Both the position numbers and the translations under genes were made by a program. From an uncultured Eubacteriales bacterium (GTDB lineage: Bacteria; Bacillota; Clostridia; Oscillospirales; Acutalibacteraceae): a DNA stretch of 8,417 bases. The DNA is taken from contig ONWI01000262.1 in NCBI GenBank assembly GCA_900321515.1, forward strand, positions 1 through 8,417. Reading direction: 5' to 3'. Shown here in pieces: positions 5,349 to 8,417 of the stretch (the first letter of the stretch is position 1; each line of letters begins with the position of its first letter). The notes under the pieces are model-generated. The model had not been told where the DNA came from, did no database searches, and saw nothing but the letters and a program-made list of their open reading frames with translations.

Positions 5349-7334
5349 TCAATTTTCGGAACAAGCCGCCTGATGATAGGTCTTAACCATACCGGCAACC
5401 AGTTCATTGATATTGGACTTATTGGCGTAAGCTGCATTCATCAATGTATCTAACTGACGCAGGAATTCATCTACGTCAAACGGAATCGGGGAACCAATAT
5501 GTATAAGATCATTGTCTGTCTTTCGCAGTCCCTCTTCTTCCATCAGCTTTTCCTCAAACAGCTTTTCACCGGGTCTGAGACCTGTATATTCAATCTTGAT
5601 ATCAACGTCCGGTTTGAATCCCGACAGCTTAATCAGATTTCTCGCCAATGTGTCTATCTTGACAGGACTTCCCATATCGAGCACGAATATCTCGCCGCCG
5701 TGGGCATACGTTCCCGCAAGCAAGACGAGCGAAACAGCCTCCGGGATAGTCATAAAATACCGTATAACGTCCGGATGAGTCACGGTGACGGGACCGCCTT
5801 TTGCTATCTGCTTTTTAAAGATGGGAATAACGGAACCGTTGCTCCCGAGAACATTTCCGAAGCGCACAGCAACAAATTCGGTTTTGATGTTTTTAAAAAC
5901 GTCTCCTGTACCGTTCTTGTCAGCATTTTCCTTGCCCACATGGGTGAAAAGCTGCGGTATCTCATTTGCCTTGCCCTGCTTTATCTTATAGTCAAAGCTC
6001 TGCACGATCATCTCGCAAAGGCGCTTGCTGGCGCCCATTATATTGACCGGATTGACCGCCTTATCCGTGGAAATAAGCACGAATCTCTCGCAGCCGTTAA
6101 CCATAGCGGCATAAGCAGTCTTGTATGTACCTATCGCATTATTCTTCACAGCCTCGCAAGGGCTGTCCTCCATCAGCGGAACATGCTTGTGAGCCGCCGC
6201 GTGATACACTATCTCCGGACGATAATCCTCAAATACCTCAAACATACGTCTGCTGTCACGAACAGAGCCAATAAGCACTTTGAGATTCAGATCCGGATAC
6301 ATGTCCTTCAGCTTGAGCTCGATTTCATAGGCGTTGTTTTCGTAAACGTCAAATATTATAAGCTGCTTTGGAGAATGCGTCGCAATCTGCCTGCAAAGCT
6401 CACTGCCTATTGATCCTCCGCCGCCTGTGACAAGCACCGTCTTTCCGCTTATGAATTCAAAGACTTCAGTCAGATCGGGTTTGATTTGATCGCGTCCAAG
6501 CAGATCCTCTATAGACACATTCTTCATGGAGGTCACGGAAACCTGTCCGGTAACGAACTGATACATTCCGGGAAGCTGCTTCAATTCGCAGTCTGTTTCA
6601 CTGCAAATATTCAGAATATCTCTTTTGTCCTCTGCCATGGCTTTGGGAATAGCGAGATAAATTTTGTCAATATCGTATTTTTCGACATTGGTTAGTATGT
6701 CATCGCGTCCGCCGACTATAGGAACGCCGTCGATAATTCTGTTCCATTTATTCGGATTATCATCTATAATACAGACAACCTTATCATTCGTTTCAACGGA
6801 AGACATAATATCTCTGAGAATAAGCTGGCCGGCAGCGCCTGCTCCGATCAGCATAACTCTCTCGCCGTTGCTCTTCCTGCTTTTGGCACTTGCCCGCATC
6901 TGATTGAATAACCTGTATGAAAATCTTATGCCCAGCAGCAAAATAAACTGCATTATCATGCCCCACAGATAGTAGGTCAGCGGCATCCTTCCCAAAAGGA
7001 AGGTTATGGCAACTGAATGTATTACCGACATCAGAAAGGATGCCTCAAAGGTTCTTAACAGCTCGGTATAGCTCGCAAAACGCCACATGCTTTTATACAG
7101 ACTGAAAAACCAGAATACAATTACGCAAGCCAGAGCGTACCATGTAATAAAATTCCTGTATGGTATGAAATAAATATCAGGAATGCGCGAAAAAATAAAA
7201 TCAAATCTTCCCCATAGTGCCACAAAATAAGCGGCATGAATCGCTACAATATCATAGCACATGAGCAGTACCGCCAGTACATGCCAATGTTCTATCTTGT
7301 GTGCCTTTTTAAACAGCTTCCCCTTATTATTCAT
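5349..7334 (-). CDS. Membrane-anchored nucleotide-sugar 4,6-dehydratase (WbpM/PglF/CapD family)
   Basis: This 661-residue enzyme is expected to convert a UDP-HexNAc, typically UDP-GlcNAc, to its 4-keto-6-deoxy form, an early step to modified sugars of capsule, glycoprotein or other surface glycans. The N-terminus has four hydrophobic, probably transmembrane segments (about 16-41, 62-80, 97-115, 121-139). A first Rossmann domain with GAGAAGQ (164-170) follows, then the catalytic extended short-chain dehydrogenase domain with TGGGGSIG (303-310), HAAAHKHVPLME (378-389), STDKAVNPVNIMGASKR (422-438, including Asp424, Lys425, Met433 and Lys437), RFGNVLGSNGS and TGLRPGEKLFEE. The Met/Lys pattern in place of Tyr/Lys is typical of this membrane-bound family. 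The start at 7334 is chosen because GGGAGG (7350-7345) lies 10 nt before it and the family usually begins just before the first membrane helix. The frame stays open for another 101 codons upstream. No sugar aminotransferase or glycosyltransferase is beside it in the window. Confidence 0.95.
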   Translation of the reverse strand: MNNKGKLFKKAHKIEHWHVLAVLLMCYDIVAIHAAYFVALWGRFDFIFSRIPDIYFIPYRNFITWYALACVIVFWFFSLYKSMWRFASYTELLRTFEASFLMSVIHSVAITFLLGRMPLTYYLWGMIMQFILLLGIRFSYRLFNQMRASAKSRKSNGERVMLIGAGAAGQLILRDIMSSVETNDKVVCIIDDNPNKWNRIIDGVPIVGGRDDILTNVEKYDIDKIYLAIPKAMAEDKRDILNICSETDCELKQLPGMYQFVTGQVSVTSMKNVSIEDLLGRDQIKPDLTEVFEFISGKTVLVTGGGGSIGSELCRQIATHSPKQLIIFDVYENNAYEIELKLKDMYPDLNLKVLIGSVRDSRRMFEVFEDYRPEIVYHAAAHKHVPLMEDSPCEAVKNNAIGTYKTAYAAMVNGCERFVLISTDKAVNPVNIMGASKRLCEMIVQSFDYKIKQGKANEIPQLFTHVGKENADKNGTGDVFKNIKTEFVAVRFGNVLGSNGSVIPIFKKQIAKGGPVTVTHPDVIRYFMTIPEAVSLVLLAGTYAHGGEIFVLDMGSPVKIDTLARNLIKLSGFKPDVDIKIEYTGLRPGEKLFEEKLMEEEGLRKTDNDLIHIGSPIPFDVDEFLRQLDTLMNAAYANKSNINELVAGMVKTYHQAACSEN

Positions 7335-7344
7335 CCGTTTCTTT

Positions 7345-7350
7345 CCTCCC
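7345..7350 (-). promoter_or_regulatory. Ribosome binding site of the sugar dehydratase gene
   Basis: The minus strand reads GGGAGG, continuing AAAG, 10 nt before the ATG at 7334-7332. It is the strongest Shine-Dalgarno match in this part and fixes the start inside a much longer open frame. Confidence 0.85.
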
Positions 7351-7414
7351 AATGCCAAATAATCACTTCGCATCGCGTTATTTTTATTTTTCGTGCGTCT
7401 GTGCCGCAAGATTG

Positions 7415-7438
7415 AATCATGAAAATAATCATGAAAAT
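7415..7438. repeat. Perfect tandem 12-bp repeat
   Basis: The unit aatcatgaaaat occurs twice back to back, at 7415-7426 and 7427-7438. Each copy contains the palindrome TCATGA. It lies in the leader of the dehydratase mRNA, about 80-100 nt before the start codon. Confidence 0.85.
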
Positions 7439-7495
7439 ACAGTCGTAGCGTTCTTTTGAAACAAACTAATACATCATATCCGATTCTGACGGGTG

Positions 7496-7541
7496 ACAGA
7501 TAATATTCCAGGCAATCGCAGCAATTATCATTCTTATCTGT
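7496..7541 (-). other. Hairpin in the dehydratase leader
   Basis: acagataa (7496-7503) and ttatctgt (7534-7541) form an 8-bp stem around a 30-nt loop. On the minus strand the stem begins about 5 nt after the downstream -10 box (7551-7546), so it could sit at the very 5' end of a transcript from that promoter. Confidence 0.5.
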
Positions 7542-7545
7542 GCCA

Positions 7546-7554
7546 ATTATACCA
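7546..7554 (-). promoter_or_regulatory. Candidate second (extended -10) promoter of the dehydratase gene
   Basis: The minus strand reads TGGTATAAT, a perfect extended -10 (TATAAT at 7551-7546). I see no good -35 box at the right distance. Transcription would begin near 7539, giving a leader of about 205 nt. Confidence 0.4.
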
Positions 7555-7711
7555 ATTCGCAGCCACTTCCTCGAAGAAATCAAAACATAATTCATATCGG
7601 AAATATCTTTCCAAATAAAAAGCAAAAAATTAATCAATCAAATCCGTTAATCTATTGATTTCCAGAATTCAATAATAATTTGAAAAACCGAATGGATTTC
7701 ACCTTGACACA

Positions 7712-7740
7712 ATCTTAACATATCCCGAAAGCCTTGTCAA
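7712..7740 (-). promoter_or_regulatory. Main sigma-A promoter of the dehydratase gene
   Basis: The minus strand has consensus TTGACA (7740-7735), a 17-bp spacer and TAAGAT (7717-7712) with TG one base upstream. The A/T-rich run above 7741 could act as an UP element. Transcription would start near 7705, giving a leader of about 370 nt before the ATG. Confidence 0.75.
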
Positions 7741-7950
7741 TATGATAATCTAAAATAAAAAATTGTTTTGTGAAAGTACACAATTAATAGTTATTTTATT
7801 TATTTTTTTATGCTTCAATTACCCCTTATTCTAAAGGGAGTGTGAGAAGTTTTTTCTGCAAAAGAAACAGTTTCCAGAGCGTGATTATACTAAAAAACCG
7901 TTAGGACAAAACATAAAAACTCGCAAATAAAGTTTGTGATAGTTTTGATA

Positions 7951-7993
7951 TTGCTTTTTTCTAAAATACTTGATATAATCAAAATGATATAAT
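7951..7993 (+). promoter_or_regulatory. Promoter of the SH3-protein gene, with two tandem extended -10 boxes
   Basis: TTGCTT (7951-7956), a 17-bp spacer and TATAAT (7974-7979) form a good promoter, with TG at 7971-7972. The same nine bases TGATATAAT recur at 7985-7993, 14 bp further on, and could be a second extended -10 with a start near 8000. The leader would be roughly 30-45 nt. Confidence 0.75.
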
Positions 7994-8030
7994 TTTCGAT
8001 TTGCAACTTGTTTGTGAAAGGCTGGTAAAA

Positions 8031-8417
8031 ATGAAAAAAACTATAAAAAAATTTATTGCCGCTTCGTTGGTGTGCGCTTTTTTCTGCGGAGCAGCTTCGC
8101 TTGATGTGTCTGCCGCACCAAAGTATGTCAAGATAATCGGTGAACCTGTCGCCGTCCGTGAAAATCCGGGAACTTCATCAACTTTTATTAAACAGGTTCA
8201 CAGCGGTGAACGCCTGATTTATCTCGGTGAGAAAAATGACGATAACGGCAATCGCTGGTATCAGGTAAAGATGCCGGACAACAAGACCGGCTGGGTGATT
8301 TCCTCATTGGCGGATACAGTTGATGAGAAAGCCGTCGGCACAGTGCAGGTCAACGCAAAACTGCTGAACGTCCGCTCAAAAGCAAGCCTTCAAAGCGAAG
8401 TGCTTGGCATAGCCAAA
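8031..8417 (+). CDS. Secreted SH3b-domain protein, N-terminal part (3' truncated)
   Basis: The frame is open from the ATG at 8031 to the window end (129 residues). GAAAGG at 8016-8021, 9 nt before the ATG, supports the start. Residues 1-29 are a classic signal peptide: MKKTIKKF, a hydrophobic core and a likely cleavage after the VSAA stretch (A28 or A29). Residues about 32-95 form a bacterial SH3 domain (VAVRENPGTSS, then GNRWYQVKMPDNKTGWVISSLA), and a second copy begins at about 104 (LLNVRSKASLQSEVLG) and is cut by the window end. Such domains bind peptidoglycan or other wall polymers and are often joined to a hydrolase or amidase domain further on, which cannot be seen here. The two cysteines in the signal segment do not form a good lipobox. 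It is transcribed away from the sugar dehydratase gene. Confidence 0.9.
   Translation, partial: MKKTIKKFIAASLVCAFFCGAASLDVSAAPKYVKIIGEPVAVRENPGTSSTFIKQVHSGERLIYLGEKNDDNGNRWYQVKMPDNKTGWVISSLADTVDEKAVGTVQVNAKLLNVRSKASLQSEVLGIAK

Larger units (their letters stand above)
7335..8030. other. 696-bp AT-rich divergent regulatory region
   Basis: This stretch separates the dehydratase gene (minus) from the SH3-protein gene (plus). It is clearly richer in A and T than the flanking genes, with long A/T runs around 7747-7811. It holds promoter candidates for both directions, a hairpin (7496-7541) and a tandem 12-mer (7415-7438). The span 7335-7637 is also open on the minus strand in frame with the dehydratase, but has no family match that I recognise. 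In the part from about 7760 to 7940 I see only a small ccctt/aaggg hairpin (7823-7838). Confidence 0.7.

Noticed and set aside
5499..6413. Plus-strand open frame of 304 codons
   Set aside because: It is antisense to the well-supported sugar dehydratase and has no recognisable motif or ribosome binding site.
7704..7709. TTGACA on the plus strand as a -35 box
   Set aside because: No -10-like sequence lies 16-18 bp downstream; the nearest, TATGAT at 7741, is 31 bp away.
8073..8087. Lipobox in the SH3 protein signal peptide
   Set aside because: Neither cysteine (residues 15 and 19) is preceded by the small residue and Leu pattern of a lipobox; a type I signal ending in VSAA fits better.

Overview
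The window looks like chromosomal sequence from a Gram-positive, low-to-mid GC anaerobe of the Clostridia, plausibly a gut Oscillospiraceae/Ruminococcaceae relative. This is inferred from the surface protein with a leucine-rich repeat and a sorting-like tail, strong AGGAGG-type ribosome binding sites, TGnTATAAT promoters and the style of the proteins. I cannot assign a species. Most of it reads as ordinary housekeeping and cell-envelope sequence. I see no CRISPR array, transposase, phage gene, tRNA or rRNA.

Layout. Positions 1-966 (+) hold the 3' end of a secreted or wall-attached adhesin-like protein, followed by a strong hairpin terminator. Positions 1178-2431 (+) are glyA (serine hydroxymethyltransferase), with a very good promoter just upstream and a terminator hairpin downstream. 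Three genes then lie on the minus strand: a stand-alone nucleotidyltransferase-fold protein (2593-3669), a cysteine synthase, cysK (3874-4776), and a large membrane-anchored nucleotide-sugar 4,6-dehydratase of the WbpM/PglF/CapD type (5349-7334). Last, 8031-8417 (+) is the start of a secreted protein with bacterial SH3 domains, cut by the window end.

Gaps. The 572-bp stretch between cysK and the dehydratase holds no convincing gene. It does hold two hairpins, one of them a plus-strand terminator with no obvious plus-strand gene to serve. The roughly 700-bp AT-rich stretch between the divergent dehydratase and SH3 genes carries good promoters facing both ways. It implies an unusually long (about 370 nt) leader on the dehydratase mRNA, containing a hairpin and a perfect tandem 12-mer.

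How the genes relate. glyA (serine to glycine plus a one-carbon unit) and cysK (O-acetylserine to cysteine) both belong to serine-derived metabolism, but they are on opposite strands and separately controlled. The adhesin, the sugar dehydratase and the SH3 protein all point to the cell surface. No operon linking them is visible. I did not find a clearly new system. The best leads are the regulatory structures at 5184-5270 and 7335-7740.
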